Counted from the first letter of the stretch, positions 1-11,024 are shown. The stretch is DNA of 64,000 bases from Paenibacillus lactis (GCF_017873605.1 NZ_JAGGKI010000004.1:62001-126000); one strand, 5' to 3'. Translations and numbers: made by a program. Notes: generated by a model from the letters alone, not told the origin.

Positions 1-1428
1 CGATTTCCGGCAAAACACCGGACGGTCCGGTGCGATATCAAATGAACGGTCGTTCCATTCCTGGGTTTCGTCCTCCTCCTCGTCTTTACCTTTGCGGGAC
101 GATCCCTTCGACTTCTTCTGTTCCTTATCCTTCTCGATAAGCACCTTCCAGCCTAATGACAGCAGCTCCTTGATCCCGGTCTTGAACGTTTCGCCTTCAA
201 CCTCGGTCAACACCGTATGCTGCTTGTACAATGCAGGCGGATAAAAGTGCGAAAGAAAGCGGATGATGATCAGGTCGTAAATATGCGCTTCTTCCTTGCT
301 CAGATTGCCGGGCCGCTTCAGCGTCGGCAGGATTGCATGGTGATCCTCTACCCGCTGCGGATTACAAACCGCCTTGTTATTGATATGGACACGCTTTGGA
401 TCCGCTCCTTCCGCCATCTGTCCGTAGGAGGTCGATTTCAGCATATGGAGCGCCTTGTGCATGCCTTCGATATTTTGCTCGTTCACATAGTTGGAATTGG
501 TACGCGGATAAGAAATCACCTTATGCCGCTCGTACAGCGCTTGTGCGAGGTCCAGCGTCTTCTTGGCCGAATAGCCATACTTCGCATTGGCCTCGCGCTG
601 AAGCAAGGTCAGATCATACAGCTTGAACGGGTATTCCTTCGTTTCCTTGACTTCATATTTGGCGACCGCCCCTTGCTTGCCTTGAACCTTTGCAGCGATC
701 GCGTCCGACTTCTCCTTCGAGGTTAGCCGTTCCCCCTGCCATGTTCCCGTATATTCAAGCTTTTCCTGACGAAACAAGGCTTTGACTTCATAGAAGGTCT
801 GGGACTCGAATGCCTCGATCTCCTTCTGCCGGTCATAGATCAAAGCCAGCACCGGCGTCTGCACCCGTCCGACGGATAATAGGGTCTGATGGCGTGTGGT
901 GAACGCACGGGATGCGTTCATGCCGATCAGCCAATCCGCCTCGCTGCGGGCACGCGCCGCTTGCGTCAAATCCTCGAATTCCGCCCCGTCCTTCAGCTCG
1001 GCGAAGCCTTTAGCGATGCTTTCCGGCGTTAAGTCCGATATCCACAGCCGCTTGACAGGCTGTCTTAACTTCAGCTGCTGCTGGATCAGAGCAAAGATAT
1101 ACTGTCCTTCGCGCCCCGCATCGCATGCATTGACGATGTGACTGCAACGCTTGGCCACTTCCCCGATGACCTTCAGCTGATCCTTCGTTTTCGGATTCGG
1201 AACGATTTTGAATTGCTCCGGTATGATTGGCAAATCTCTTAAATTCCATCGCTTGTATTTCGGATCATAGGCATCCGGCTCCGCCAGACCTACGAGATGT
1301 CCGATTGCCCAAGTGATAATATACTGCTCGCCCTCCAGATAGGTGCGGTGATTCTTCGCCCGTGGCTCGATCACCGCCGCGATATTCCGTCCCATATCCG
1401 GCTTTTCGGCAATGACCAGTGTTTTCAT
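1..1428 (-). CDS. topB: DNA topoisomerase III, C-terminus cut by window edge
   Basis: Type IA topoisomerase that cleaves one DNA strand through a 5'-phosphotyrosine and resolves replication and recombination intermediates. The visible 476 codons begin MKTLVIAEKPDMGRNIA, the TOPRIM start typical of TopB, with the acidic DAGREGQ motif near residue 105. The catalytic tyrosine lies in ISYPRTNSNYV. The start is the ATG at 1428, preceded by a good GGGAGGAG. Towards the window edge there is a highly charged stretch rich in K, S, E and D (about residues 445-462), probably a linker. The 3' end lies beyond position 1. It stands alone, on the same strand as gltD and separated from it by a terminator. 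Family assignment is firm; total length is unknown. Confidence 0.95.
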   Translation of the reverse strand, partial: MKTLVIAEKPDMGRNIAAVIEPRAKNHRTYLEGEQYIITWAIGHLVGLAEPDAYDPKYKRWNLRDLPIIPEQFKIVPNPKTKDQLKVIGEVAKRCSHIVNACDAGREGQYIFALIQQQLKLRQPVKRLWISDLTPESIAKGFAELKDGAEFEDLTQAARARSEADWLIGMNASRAFTTRHQTLLSVGRVQTPVLALIYDRQKEIEAFESQTFYEVKALFRQEKLEYTGTWQGERLTSKEKSDAIAAKVQGKQGAVAKYEVKETKEYPFKLYDLTLLQREANAKYGYSAKKTLDLAQALYERHKVISYPRTNSNYVNEQNIEGMHKALHMLKSTSYGQMAEGADPKRVHINNKAVCNPQRVEDHHAILPTLKRPGNLSKEEAHIYDLIIIRFLSHFYPPALYKQHTVLTEVEGETFKTGIKELLSLGWKVLIEKDKEQKKSKGSSRKGKDEEEDETQEWNDRSFDIAPDRPVFCRKS

Positions 1429-1486
1429 CTGACATTCTCCTCCCGGCCGAGTTCGCAGCAATATGCTATAGGCCGCTAACTCCAAA

Positions 1487-1512
1487 AAGGACTTCGCGGC
1501 TGCGAAGTCCTT
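1487..1512 (-). terminator. Intrinsic terminator after gltD
   Basis: A perfect 11-bp stem (AAGGACTTCGC, 1487-1497, with 1502-1512) closes a GGCT loop. On the minus strand the stem is followed by a short T-run, so it serves gltD, which ends at 1549. An 11-bp inverted repeat (1461-1471 and 1526-1536) surrounds it. Confidence 0.85.
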
Positions 1513-1548
1513 CTTCTAATACAAACTATAGCATATTTAAGAATGTTT

Positions 1549-3036
1549 TTAAACCAGAACGGTTGCACCCATCAAATATTTATCCACTTCGCGGGCAACC
1601 TCGCGGCCTTCGTTGATGGCCCATACGACCAAGCTTTGACCGCGGCGCATATCGCCGGCTGCAAAGACCTTATCCACATTCGTCGTATATTTGCCATACG
1701 GAGCCTTTACGTTGGAGCGGCGATCCGTTTCCAGACCGAGCTGCTGCACAAGCGTCTGCTCCGGTCCGTCAAATCCGATGGCAATCAGTGCCATTTGGGC
1801 AGGAAACACCTTCTCGGTTCCCGGGATCGGCTGGTAGATTTTGCGACCGGTTTCGTCGACAATCCGCTCGATTTGAACGGTATGGAGCTCCTTCAAATTG
1901 CCTTCCTCATCACCGACAAATTTCGTGGTCATGATGGAAAATTCACGCGGATCGCTGCCGAACAGCGCTTTGGCTTCTTCATGCGCATAGTCAAGCGTAT
2001 ACACATTCGGGAACTGCGGCCAAGGATTCGCGATCGGATCCCGTGTAAGCGGCGCCCGCTTATGCGTACCGAATTGGGTCACGCTTCTGCAGCCGTGGCG
2101 GAGGGCTGTGGCCACGCAGTCGGAGCCGGTGTCGCCTCCGCCAATGACGATAACGTCCTTGTCTTTTGCAGAGATATAGTTGCCGTCGGCAAGACCGGAA
2201 TCAAGATAGCTCTTAATCGTTCCGTTGAGGTAGTCCATCGCATAATGGACGCCCTTCAGATCGCTGCCCTCGATGTTGAATTCGCGAGGCTTCGTCGCCC
2301 CTCCGCATAATACGACGGCGTCGTAGTCCTGAGTGAGCTTCTGCGCCGGAATGTCTTTACCGATTTCGGTGTTTACCACAAATTCGATCCCCTCGGCCCG
2401 CAGCAAGTCAACGCGTCGCTGAACGACTCCCTTATCGAGCTTCATCGAGGGAATGCCATACGTCAGCAGCCCGCCAATCCGGTCTGCACGCTCGTATACG
2501 GTTACGCTATGCCCTGCCTTGTTGAGCTGGGCAGCAGCCGCAAGACCGGCAGGACCAGAGCCTACAACCGCTACCCGTCGCCCTGTGCGCTTCTCGGGCG
2601 GCTCAGGTACGACCCAGCCCTCCTCGAAGCCCTTGTCGATGATCGCCTGCTCAATCGATTTTATCGTAACCGGCTCGCCGATCAGTCCGACCGTACAAGA
2701 GCCTTCGCATGGCGCCGGACATACCCGGCCTGTAAATTCAGGGAAATTATTCGTTTTGTGAAGACGTTCCAAGGCCTCTCTCCACAGTCCGCGATACACC
2801 AGGTTGTTCCATTCAGGGATCAGATTGTGGATCGGACAGCCCGAGGTGCCCCCGATCATGTCAATTCCCGTATGGCAGTATGGCGTGCCGCAATCCATAC
2901 AGCGCGCTCCTTGGGTTTGGAGCTCTTCTTCTTCTAGATGTTTATGAAACTCTTCCCAGTCCTTTACTCGTTCTGCCGGGTCCCGGTCTGCCGGAAGCTG
3001 ACGCTGATATTCCATAAAGCCTGTTGGTGTAGACAT
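1549..3036 (-). CDS. gltD: Glutamate synthase small subunit
   Basis: Beta subunit of NADPH-dependent glutamate synthase. It oxidises NADPH on FAD and passes electrons through its Fe-S clusters to the large subunit GltB, which makes two glutamates from glutamine and 2-oxoglutarate. The 495-residue length is normal. The N-terminal cysteine motifs CMDCGTPYCHTG and CPAPCEGSC bind the clusters. A GSGPAGL FAD fold follows at about residue 158, then an NADPH fold with GGGDTGSDC. The start ATG has a GGGGGAAAAGCAGG ribosome site. gltB is not adjacent: a 330-bp gap lies upstream and topB downstream, so the large subunit must be encoded elsewhere. It is followed by its own terminator. Confidence 0.95.
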   Translation of the reverse strand: MSTPTGFMEYQRQLPADRDPAERVKDWEEFHKHLEEEELQTQGARCMDCGTPYCHTGIDMIGGTSGCPIHNLIPEWNNLVYRGLWREALERLHKTNNFPEFTGRVCPAPCEGSCTVGLIGEPVTIKSIEQAIIDKGFEEGWVVPEPPEKRTGRRVAVVGSGPAGLAAAAQLNKAGHSVTVYERADRIGGLLTYGIPSMKLDKGVVQRRVDLLRAEGIEFVVNTEIGKDIPAQKLTQDYDAVVLCGGATKPREFNIEGSDLKGVHYAMDYLNGTIKSYLDSGLADGNYISAKDKDVIVIGGGDTGSDCVATALRHGCRSVTQFGTHKRAPLTRDPIANPWPQFPNVYTLDYAHEEAKALFGSDPREFSIMTTKFVGDEEGNLKELHTVQIERIVDETGRKIYQPIPGTEKVFPAQMALIAIGFDGPEQTLVQQLGLETDRRSNVKAPYGKYTTNVDKVFAAGDMRRGQSLVVWAINEGREVAREVDKYLMGATVLV

Positions 3037-3369
3037 CCTGCTTTTCCCCCATCCGTTCTATCTATTCTGATTTCCATGCACAAAATATCATATCATAATC
3101 GCATACTAACGAGCGTCAAATCTGCCTAGAAACGGCACTTTTCCTGATTCATCTTTTTTATTATCCTTAATAAAAGTTTGTATCAGTTCCGAAATCCGCG
3201 CAGTATAAGGCAATTCAAGCAATTGTACCTACAAACATTAAAAATATAGTAGCATTTCGCTTTTCGCCAATTAAATGGATTATATGCATGATCATTTGTA
3301 CTATCCTGCCATAATCGAACAAGGGTAATAGATGGGAGAGAATAGGATATCTATATGATCGATTATCGC
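3037..3369. other. Intergenic region between folA and gltD
   Basis: A 333-bp AT-rich gap with no convincing ORF. It contains the gltD promoter (3092-3119). I see no clear intrinsic terminator for the thyA-folA unit and no recognisable TnrA or GltC operator. Confidence 0.6.
3092..3119 (-). promoter_or_regulatory. Sigma-A promoter of gltD
   Basis: On the minus strand, TTGACG (3114-3119), a 16-bp spacer and TATGAT (3092-3097). It lies about 55 bp upstream of the gltD start. Confidence 0.65.
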
Positions 3370-3861
3370 TTATCGCTTACGGTCATAAATGACGAATCGG
3401 TACGCGTACGGGTTCTTCTCATCCGTAATTCCCGGCGTTTCCTCAACAACCTGCCACTGCTCCCAGTCAATTTCCGGGAAAAAGGTGTCGCCTTCAAACT
3501 CTTCGTCGATAAAAGTACAGTATAAGCGATCGGCCAGCGGCAGCATCTGCTCGTATATCTGGGAGCCCCCTATCACCATCAGCTCCTGCTCCCGGGCATA
3601 GGGCAACGCGTCCTGCAGATCGTGAATGACGATCCCCTGCTCCGGCGGAAGCGCGAAGCTCTCATCCCGGGTCAGTACGATATTCGTTCGTTTCGGAAGC
3701 GGCTTGCTTCCGAATGAATCCCATGTTTTCCTTCCCATAACGATCGGCTTGCCAAGCGTCTTCTCCTTGAAAAAGGCAAGGTCCCTCGGTAAATGCCAAG
3801 GCATCGTTCCATTGCGTCCGATCACCTGATCCTTGCCCATGGCCCATATCATCGAAATCAT
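3370..3861 (-). CDS. folA: Dihydrofolate reductase
   Basis: Reduces dihydrofolate to tetrahydrofolate with NADPH, regenerating the cofactor oxidised by thymidylate synthase. The protein has the classic DHFR start (MISMIWAMGKDQVIGRNG), the WHLPRDL active-site segment with its substrate-binding acidic residue, MGRKTW for NADPH binding, and the GGSQIYEQML helix. The most upstream ATG (3870) touches the GGGGG ribosome site, whereas the ATG at 3861 sits 9 nt away. I therefore start there, giving 163 residues. The ribosome site lies within a possible small hairpin (CCCCC/GGGGG, 3871-3887). It follows thyA by about 110 bp, a common operon pairing. Confidence 0.95.
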   Translation of the reverse strand: MISMIWAMGKDQVIGRNGTMPWHLPRDLAFFKEKTLGKPIVMGRKTWDSFGSKPLPKRTNIVLTRDESFALPPEQGIVIHDLQDALPYAREQELMVIGGSQIYEQMLPLADRLYCTFIDEEFEGDTFFPEIDWEQWQVVEETPGITDEKNPYAYRFVIYDRKR

Positions 3862-3972
3862 GTCAGCCATCCCCCTTTCTTCGGGGGCCCAATGCTTGCC
3901 CCCTCCGATGCAATACTGTCCATTCCTCCGGTCTGTCCTGCATTTCCGGCAACTGGATGCCCGGCTAATCCA

Positions 3973-4767
3973 CTAGACCGCAACCGTCGCTTTAATCGTT
4001 GGATGATGCCGGTAGCCTTCAAATTCGAAATCATCGAAGGTATAGTCGAAGATGCTCTCCGGTTTGCGTTTGATAATCAGCTTCGGAAGATCGTACGGCT
4101 CCCGCTGCAGCTGGGTTTTAACCTGCTCCAAATGATTCGAATAAATATGGACGTCCCCGCCGGACCAGATGAATTCGCCTGGCTCCAAGTCACACTGCTG
4201 GGCTACCATATGCGTGAGCAGCGCATAGCTCGCAATATTGAACGGCAGGCCGAGGAAGCTGTCTACCGAGCGCATCGTCAGCATGCAGGAGAGCTTGCCT
4301 CCCGCCACGTAAAATTGAAATACGAAGTGGCACGGCGGCAGCTTCATGTTGTCGATTTCCGCCACATTCCAGGCGTTGACGATATGCCGGCGCGAATCCG
4401 GATTCGTCTTGATTGATTCGATGACGTTCGCGATCTGATCGATTCGGCGGCCATCCGGCGCTTTCCACGCACGCCATTGCGAGCCGTATACCGGACCCAA
4501 ATCACCGTTCTCATCCGCCCATTCGTCCCAGATCCGCACGCCGTTTTCTTTTAAATACCGGATATTCGTTTCGCCGCTCAAAAACCACAGCAGCTCGTGA
4601 ATGACCGATTTTAGATGGATCCGTTTCGTTGTGACGAGAGGAAAGCCCTGCGACAGGTCGAACCTCAGCTGCCTTCCAAAGACGGACAACGTCCCTGTTC
4701 CCGTCCGGTCTTCCTTTTCTACTCCATGCTCCAGAATGTCCTGCAGCAGCTCCAAATATTGCTTCAT
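3973..4767 (-). CDS. thyA: Thymidylate synthase
   Basis: Converts dUMP to dTMP using methylene-tetrahydrofolate as both carbon donor and reductant. The ATG at 4767 gives 264 residues, the same length as E. coli ThyA, and begins [16 protein letters not shown]. It has GAGAGG 11 nt upstream; the earlier in-frame GTG overlaps this site and is unlikely. Seen motifs are [23 protein letters not shown] residues, the catalytic cysteine in [11 protein letters not shown], and [17 protein letters not shown]. The C-terminus is IKATVAV, close to the family's usual ending. It is a folate-dependent ThyA type, not the flavin-dependent ThyX, and is probably co-transcribed with folA. Confidence 0.97.
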   Translation of the reverse strand: MKQYLELLQDILEHGVEKEDRTGTGTLSVFGRQLRFDLSQGFPLVTTKRIHLKSVIHELLWFLSGETNIRYLKENGVRIWDEWADENGDLGPVYGSQWRAWKAPDGRRIDQIANVIESIKTNPDSRRHIVNAWNVAEIDNMKLPPCHFVFQFYVAGGKLSCMLTMRSVDSFLGLPFNIASYALLTHMVAQQCDLEPGEFIWSGGDVHIYSNHLEQVKTQLQREPYDLPKLIIKRKPESIFDYTFDDFEFEGYRHHPTIKATVAV

Positions 4768-4881
4768 CTTCAAACTCACCTCTCTGGTATCTCATATGCA
4801 TAGTCTATCATGTTCATGGCAGGTTGGGCAGACGAAAATTCCTCCCGCTCCTCCGAGGTTTATACTTTCTGTTATCTAAAA

Positions 4882-4922
4882 AAGGAGGCAGATCGCGCCT
4901 TTATAGCGTTCTCTGCCTCCTT
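4882..4922 (-). terminator. Terminator of the pdh operon
   Basis: An 11-bp perfect stem (AAGGAGGCAGA, 4882-4892, pairing 4912-4922) runs into a T-tract on the minus strand, just after pdhD ends at 4959. Confidence 0.9.
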
Positions 4923-4958
4923 GGCAAATATATGATGACCCGTTAAAATTCGAACGGA

Positions 4959-6374
4959 TTAGCGGGAGATAATGTGGATCGGATGACCCATAACAACTTC
5001 CGCAGCTTCCATTACGATTTCGCCAAGCGTTGGGTGTGCATGGATCGTCAATGCCAGATCCTCAAGCGTAGCACCCATCTCGATCGCAAGGCCAAGCTCG
5101 GCAATCAGGTTGGAAGCTTCCAGACCTACGATTTGCGCGCCGAGTACAAGTCCTGTTCCTTCTTCGGCAACGATCTTCACGAAGCCTTCAGGGTGGTTCA
5201 GGGATACGGAACGTCCGTTGCCAGCGTAAGGGAATTTACCGGCCTTCACTTTGTGGCCTTTTTCCTTCGCTTGGGCTTCGGTGTAACCTACGCTGGAGCA
5301 CTCAGGATCCGTAAATACAACGGCAGGGATGCACTTGTAATCGACAACCGATGGCATTCCGGAGATAACTTCGGCAGCCACTTTGCCTTCATAGGAAGCT
5401 TTGTGGGCAAGCGCAGGTCCGGCAACAATATCGCCGATTGCGAAGATATGCGGAATGCTGGTGCGGCCTTGATGGTCAACTTTCACGAAGCCGCGCTCGT
5501 CAAGCTCAAGTCCGATGAGGTCAAGACCAAGCTCGCCATCGGTGTTTGGACGACGTCCAACCGTTACGAGCAGGTACTCAGCCGTTACTTCTTTGGTTTC
5601 GCCGTTTACGGAGTATTTAACGGTAACTTCTTTATCGTTTTGCTCCGCACTTTCAGCTTTTGCACCGGTGATGATCTCAATGCCGGTTTTCTTCATGTTT
5701 TTCGTTACGAGGCTCGTCATATCCTTATCGAATCCGGCAAGGACGCTGTCCATACCTTCGATAATCGTTACCTTCGCACCGAATTTGGAGTACATTTGGC
5801 CAAGCTCTGCGCCGATGTAGCCGCCGCCGATAACGATCAGGCTCTTAGGCACTTCTTGCAGGTTCAGCGCTTCGGTGGACGACAGGATGCGGCCGCCGAA
5901 TGGGAATGGCTTCAGCTCGATCGGACGGGAGCCGGTAGCGATGATGCAGTTTTTGAAACGGTAACGCGGAGATTCATGATCGTTGAATACTCGCGCTTCG
6001 TTCTCGTTGATGAACATGCACTCGCCGTTAAATACTTCGACCTTGTTGCCTTTCAGCAAGCCGGCAACGCCGCCGGTCATTTTTTTAACGACGCCGTTTT
6101 TGAACTCTTGGGTTTTCGCGAAGTCAACCTTTACGTTCTCCACGGAAATACCGAATGCATCGGCATGCTTGGCAGCCTCATACTGATGAGCAGCAGAGAT
6201 CAGCGCTTTCGAAGGGATACAGCCGCGGTTCAAGCAGACGCCGCCGAGCTCGGACTTATCCACGATCAGAACTTTCTGGCCCAGCTGGGCGGCGCGAATC
6301 GCCGCCACGTAACCGCCAGGTCCTGCACCAATGACTAATGTATCAATATCCAAAGAAGCATCTCCAACTACCAT
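4959..6374 (-). CDS. pdhD: Dihydrolipoamide dehydrogenase (E3)
   Basis: Flavoprotein that reoxidises the dihydrolipoyl arms of E2 and reduces NAD+. It has 471 residues. The FAD-binding GAGPGGYVAA motif is followed by the redox-active disulfide in GGVCLNRGCIPSKAL. A central NAD fold carries GGGYIGAELG, and the C-terminal interface carries the HAHPTLGE catalytic His-Glu dyad. Its ribosome site GGAGGTG is made of the last codons of pdhC, and the two genes are only 3 bp apart, so translation is probably coupled. It is the last gene of the operon, followed by a strong terminator. It may also serve other 2-oxoacid dehydrogenases, which is a general property of E3 and not shown here. Confidence 0.97.
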   Translation of the reverse strand: MVVGDASLDIDTLVIGAGPGGYVAAIRAAQLGQKVLIVDKSELGGVCLNRGCIPSKALISAAHQYEAAKHADAFGISVENVKVDFAKTQEFKNGVVKKMTGGVAGLLKGNKVEVFNGECMFINENEARVFNDHESPRYRFKNCIIATGSRPIELKPFPFGGRILSSTEALNLQEVPKSLIVIGGGYIGAELGQMYSKFGAKVTIIEGMDSVLAGFDKDMTSLVTKNMKKTGIEIITGAKAESAEQNDKEVTVKYSVNGETKEVTAEYLLVTVGRRPNTDGELGLDLIGLELDERGFVKVDHQGRTSIPHIFAIGDIVAGPALAHKASYEGKVAAEVISGMPSVVDYKCIPAVVFTDPECSSVGYTEAQAKEKGHKVKAGKFPYAGNGRSVSLNHPEGFVKIVAEEGTGLVLGAQIVGLEASNLIAELGLAIEMGATLEDLALTIHAHPTLGEIVMEAAEVVMGHPIHIISR

Positions 6375-6377
6375 TAG

Positions 6378-7703
6378 TTACACCTCCATAACAAGCAGCT
6401 CAGGGTTAGCGAGCAGTTGTTTAATATAGTTCATAAAGTTTTGAGCCGTAGCGCCGTCGATGATGCGGTGGTCAAAGCTGAGGGACAGCGCCATGACAGG
6501 TGCCGCTACAATTTCACCGTTCTTCACGACCGCTTTTTCGCTGATGCGGCCGGTACCGAGGATCGCAACTTCTGGGAAGTTGATGATCGGCGTAAAGAAC
6601 ATGCCGCCTGCGGAACCGATGTTCGTGATGGAAATCGTGCTGCCTTTCATTTCGTTAGGAGCCAGCTTGCCTTCGCGGCCGCGTGCCGCCAGATCACGGA
6701 TGCTGTCGGCGATCATCCAGATGCTCTTACGGTCGGCATCCTTGATAACCGGTACGATCAAGCCGTTATCGGTGTCGGTTGCAATACCGATGTTGTAGTA
6801 CTTTTTGTACACAATTTCGTTCGCTTCTTCGTCGATCATCGCGTTCAAGGCAGGGAACTGGCGGCAAGCCGCAACAAGAGCCTTCACGATGAACGGCAGA
6901 TACGTAACTTTCGTGCCTTTCTTCTCGGCAATCGGCTTCATGCGGGTACGGAATGCCACAAGCTCGGTTACGTCCACTTCGTCCATGATTGTTACGTGCG
7001 GAGCAGTGTAAGCCGATTTAACCATGGCATTCGAGATCGCTTTGCGGATGCCTTTAAATGGTACGCGCTCTTCTTCGGCACGTGGATCCACTGCTGCGGA
7101 TGCTGCTGCAGGAGCTGCTTTCGTCTCGGAAGCCGCTTCTTGTGCAGGAGCTGCTGCCGCTTGACCGCCGCCGTTCTTGAAGGCTTCCACATCTTCGCGG
7201 GTCACTTTGCCATTGTTGCCGGAGCCTTGCACTTGTGTAATATCCACACCTTGCTCACGAGCGAACTTGCGCACGCTAGGCGTTGCAAGCACTTCGCGGT
7301 TCGGAGCTGCAGGCGCGCTAGCGCTGCCGTTTCCGCCCTGCTTCGCATCAGCCGGAGCGTCTTGTGCAGGCGAGGAAGTGGTATCCGCGCTTCCTTTTGC
7401 AGCATCAGCTTCTTGAGCGGACTGCTCTTCCGCATGGCCGCCTGCTTGCTCAGGAATGTCGCCTTCGGCATCGATGATCGCAACCACTTCACCGACGCGG
7501 CAAACCTGGCCGTCCTTGGCAAAAACTTCTTGAACCGTACCGTTCACGGGACAAGGAACTTCTACGACCGCTTTGTCGTTCTGCACTTCCATGATGATGT
7601 CGTCGTCTGTTACTTTGTCGCCCGGCTTGATATGCATTTTGATGATTTCACCTTCATGCAAACCTTCGCCCAGCTCTGGAAAACGATATTCAAATTTTGC
7701 CAA
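6378..7703 (-). CDS. pdhC: Pyruvate dehydrogenase E2, dihydrolipoyl acetyltransferase
   Basis: Core of the complex: it carries the acetyl group on lipoyl-lysine and transfers it to CoA. The order is an N-terminal lipoyl domain with the lipoylated lysine in NDKAVVE (near residue 43), an Ala/Pro/Gln-rich flexible linker, an E1/E3-binding domain ([13 protein letters not shown], near residue 135), a second linker, and the catalytic acetyltransferase domain ending with [12 protein letters not shown], which holds the catalytic His and Asp. The start is a TTG at 7703, with GGGAGG 8 nt upstream. The ATG further upstream lacks a ribosome site. This gives 441 residues with a single lipoyl domain, usual for Bacilli. 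Confidence 0.95.
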   Translation of the reverse strand: MAKFEYRFPELGEGLHEGEIIKMHIKPGDKVTDDDIIMEVQNDKAVVEVPCPVNGTVQEVFAKDGQVCRVGEVVAIIDAEGDIPEQAGGHAEEQSAQEADAAKGSADTTSSPAQDAPADAKQGGNGSASAPAAPNREVLATPSVRKFAREQGVDITQVQGSGNNGKVTREDVEAFKNGGGQAAAAPAQEAASETKAAPAAASAAVDPRAEEERVPFKGIRKAISNAMVKSAYTAPHVTIMDEVDVTELVAFRTRMKPIAEKKGTKVTYLPFIVKALVAACRQFPALNAMIDEEANEIVYKKYYNIGIATDTDNGLIVPVIKDADRKSIWMIADSIRDLAARGREGKLAPNEMKGSTISITNIGSAGGMFFTPIINFPEVAILGTGRISEKAVVKNGEIVAAPVMALSLSFDHRIIDGATAQNFMNYIKQLLANPELLVMEV

Positions 7704-7733
7704 CTGAAAAACCTCCCTAAATATTTGCTGCAA

Positions 7734-8711
7734 TTAGAAATTCATGACTTTATTAACGGCATCTACAATCCGCGCAGGGGTAGGGAGCCAAGCATCCTCG
7801 ATCTGAGCGAACGGATACACGGTGTCCGGAGGTGCTACACGCAGAACTGGAGCTTCCAGGTGCAAAATTGCCTTTTCATTGATCTGTGCAATGACTTCTG
7901 CTGCCACGCCGGCGGATTTTTGAGCTTCCTGCACGACGATCGCGCGGTTGGTCTTCTTAACCGAAGCAATCACCGTGTCGATGTCGATCGGCGCGATGGT
8001 GCGCAGGTCGATGATTTCCGCTTTGATTCCGTTCTTCTCGAGCTCTTCAGCCGCCTTCGTTGCGGTGTGAACCATCAAACCGTACGCAATAATCGTTACG
8101 TCGGAGCCTTCGCGAACCACATTCGCTTTACCGAGCTCGACCGTATACTCGCCTTCCGGAACTTCAGCGCGGAACGCATGATACAGGTTCAAGTGCTCCA
8201 TGAAGAATACAGGATCGTTGTCGCGGATCGCTGCGATCATAAGTCCTTTTGCATCATAAGGATTGGAAGGAACTACAACTTTAATACCCGGTGTTTGTGC
8301 AAGCAAACCTTCCAAAGCGTCGGTATGCAGCTCAGCCGCTTTAACCCCGCCGCCGAACGGTGTGCGGAATACGATTGGAGAATTGTAGCGTCCGCCGGAA
8401 CGGTAACGCATACGGGCAGCCTGTACGGCGATTTGGTCCAGCGCTTCGAAAATAAAACCGACGAATTGAATCTCGGCAATCGGACGGAAGCCTTGAATAC
8501 CCAGACCTACCGCAAGACCGCCGATCGCGGATTCGGCAAGCGGCGTATCAAATACGCGTTCCTCGCCAAACTCCTTCTGAAGGCCTTCTGTTACCCGGAA
8601 CACACCGCCGACATTACCCACGTCTTCACCGAAGATGACAACGTTCGGATCGCGGCTCAATTCAACGCGCATGGCGTCGCGAATCGCTTCTTTCATGTTC
8701 ATTTGTGCCAT
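7734..8711 (-). CDS. pdhB: Pyruvate dehydrogenase E1 beta subunit
   Basis: Pairs with PdhA to form the thiamine-diphosphate E1 enzyme that decarboxylates pyruvate and acetylates the E2 lipoyl arm. It has 325 residues, normal for the family. It begins [14 protein letters not shown] and has [12 protein letters not shown] with the ThDP-contacting Glu, then RSGG, and the C-terminal transketolase-like fold with LRTIAPID. The upstream gap to pdhA is 149 bp and contains a hairpin. The gap to the pdhC TTG start is only about 30 bp. Confidence 0.97.
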   Translation of the reverse strand: MAQMNMKEAIRDAMRVELSRDPNVVIFGEDVGNVGGVFRVTEGLQKEFGEERVFDTPLAESAIGGLAVGLGIQGFRPIAEIQFVGFIFEALDQIAVQAARMRYRSGGRYNSPIVFRTPFGGGVKAAELHTDALEGLLAQTPGIKVVVPSNPYDAKGLMIAAIRDNDPVFFMEHLNLYHAFRAEVPEGEYTVELGKANVVREGSDVTIIAYGLMVHTATKAAEELEKNGIKAEIIDLRTIAPIDIDTVIASVKKTNRAIVVQEAQKSAGVAAEVIAQINEKAILHLEAPVLRVAPPDTVYPFAQIEDAWLPTPARIVDAVNKVMNF

Positions 8712-8810
8712 TGCTTGATTTCCTCCTTAAGTGTTACAGTTCACTATTCCAGCGACTTAGGCGCCGTTTACGCTATATTCAATCCCTGATCCTTTGCACC
8801 CATGACAAAA

Positions 8811-8850
8811 CCGAATAATTGTCCGTTCATTGGCCGTGAACAATTATCGG
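8811..8850 (-). terminator. Hairpin between pdhA and pdhB, possible attenuator
   Basis: Arms at 8811-8821 and 8840-8850 pair almost perfectly (CCGATAATTGT with ACAATTATTCGG, one bulged base). On the minus strand the stem is followed by TTTTGT. It lies between the pdhA stop and the pdhB ribosome site and could partially terminate transcription or protect the 3' end of a pdhA transcript. Confidence 0.55.
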
Positions 8851-8860
8851 TTAAGCTTCC

Positions 8861-10062
<1,202 letters not shown>

Positions 10063-10184
10063 GTGTATAACACTATAACAGTATGACAAACATCATAGTA
10101 CAGCAGACAGGAATGTACGAATAGGGTAATTTTAACTTATTGTGTACTCCATTTCAAAAACTAACCCGAAAAAGGTGACGAGTG

Positions 10185-10913
10185 ATGACGAATGAACGAC
10201 TATTGAAGCGAACCATTGTGAAGGAAACGATTGAAAGCCGGTTTCTTCAAGAATCACGGACGCTGCGCATCTACCTTCCACCCGGCTATAACGAAATTCT
10301 CAGCTATCCTGTTGTCTACTGCCAGGACGGCGAGGAATTTTTCAACTTCGGCCGGATTGCAACCTGGGCTAACCAGCTGATCCTTGACGAAGGGGTTGAA
10401 CCTTTTATTATCGTCGGAGTCGAAGTGAATACCAAAGTCCGTACCGAAGAATACGCACCGTTCGGCAACCGGTTCGATGCCTACGTATCCTGCTTCGCCG
10501 AAGAGATTATTCCCTTCATTGAACAGAATTATCCTGTTCGAAGAGAAGCTGGCGAGCGGCTGCTTGCAGGCGACTCCCTTGGCGGCAGCGTATCCGTGCA
10601 TCTGGCGCTCCGCTACCCGCATCTGTTCACGCGAGTGATCAGCTTGTCCGGTGCCTTCTACGAGATGTCCCAGAGCATCATCAAGCAGGAGCAGGATTTG
10701 TCATGGCTCGACATCTATATGATCGTAGGTCTGCAAGAAGACAATTACGCTACCGATACGGGCGTCTACAATTTCGTAGAATTGAATCGTCAGACCAAGG
10801 CTTTGCTCGAAGATCGCGGGGCTAAAGTAGCCTATTATGAGAAAGACGGGCGTCACCTTTGGGGCTTCTGGCAAAAAGAGCTGCCTGCTGCCCTTATGTA
10901 CTTTTTGGGCTAA
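10185..10913 (+). CDS. Putative esterase, alpha/beta-hydrolase (Esterase D / BesA-like family)
   Basis: An alpha/beta-hydrolase of the putative-esterase family that includes enterochelin-type esterases. It has 242 residues from the ATG at 10185 (AAAGGTG 7 nt upstream; the GTG just before is a worse fit). The nucleophile elbow is GDSLGGSVSVH, with the serine near residue 132. An acid probably lies in the QEDNY region, and the histidine is in GRHLWGFW. No signal peptide is seen, so it is probably cytoplasmic. It is transcribed alone on the plus strand, divergent from pdhA, with a hairpin downstream. Substrate unknown; there are no siderophore genes nearby to support an iron role. Confidence 0.75.
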   Translation: MTNERLLKRTIVKETIESRFLQESRTLRIYLPPGYNEILSYPVVYCQDGEEFFNFGRIATWANQLILDEGVEPFIIVGVEVNTKVRTEEYAPFGNRFDAYVSCFAEEIIPFIEQNYPVRREAGERLLAGDSLGGSVSVHLALRYPHLFTRVISLSGAFYEMSQSIIKQEQDLSWLDIYMIVGLQEDNYATDTGVYNFVELNRQTKALLEDRGAKVAYYEKDGRHLWGFWQKELPAALMYFLG

Positions 10914-10984
10914 CTCGGGCTGACATGATGGTCGTTCCTTAAGAGGTACAGACTATCCATAAGGATTCGTTACGCTTTGCGGCT

Positions 10985-11024
10985 ATGGCCTGATCCCTTC
11001 TACAGGGAGTCGGGCCATTTTACG
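10985..11024 (+). terminator. Probable terminator of the esterase gene
   Basis: ATGGCC (10985-10990) pairs with GGCCAT (11013-11018), with further pairing inside (GATCCCT with AGGGAGTC, imperfect), followed by a short T-stretch. Confidence 0.55.

Noticed and set aside
4974-6338. A 454-codon plus-strand ORF antisense to pdhD
   Set aside because: Shadow frame of pdhD with no recognisable motif.
6417-8789. A 790-codon plus-strand ORF antisense to pdhC and pdhB
   Set aside because: It is a shadow frame of two well-conserved genes, has no ribosome site and its translation is rich in Arg, His and Phe without any domain.
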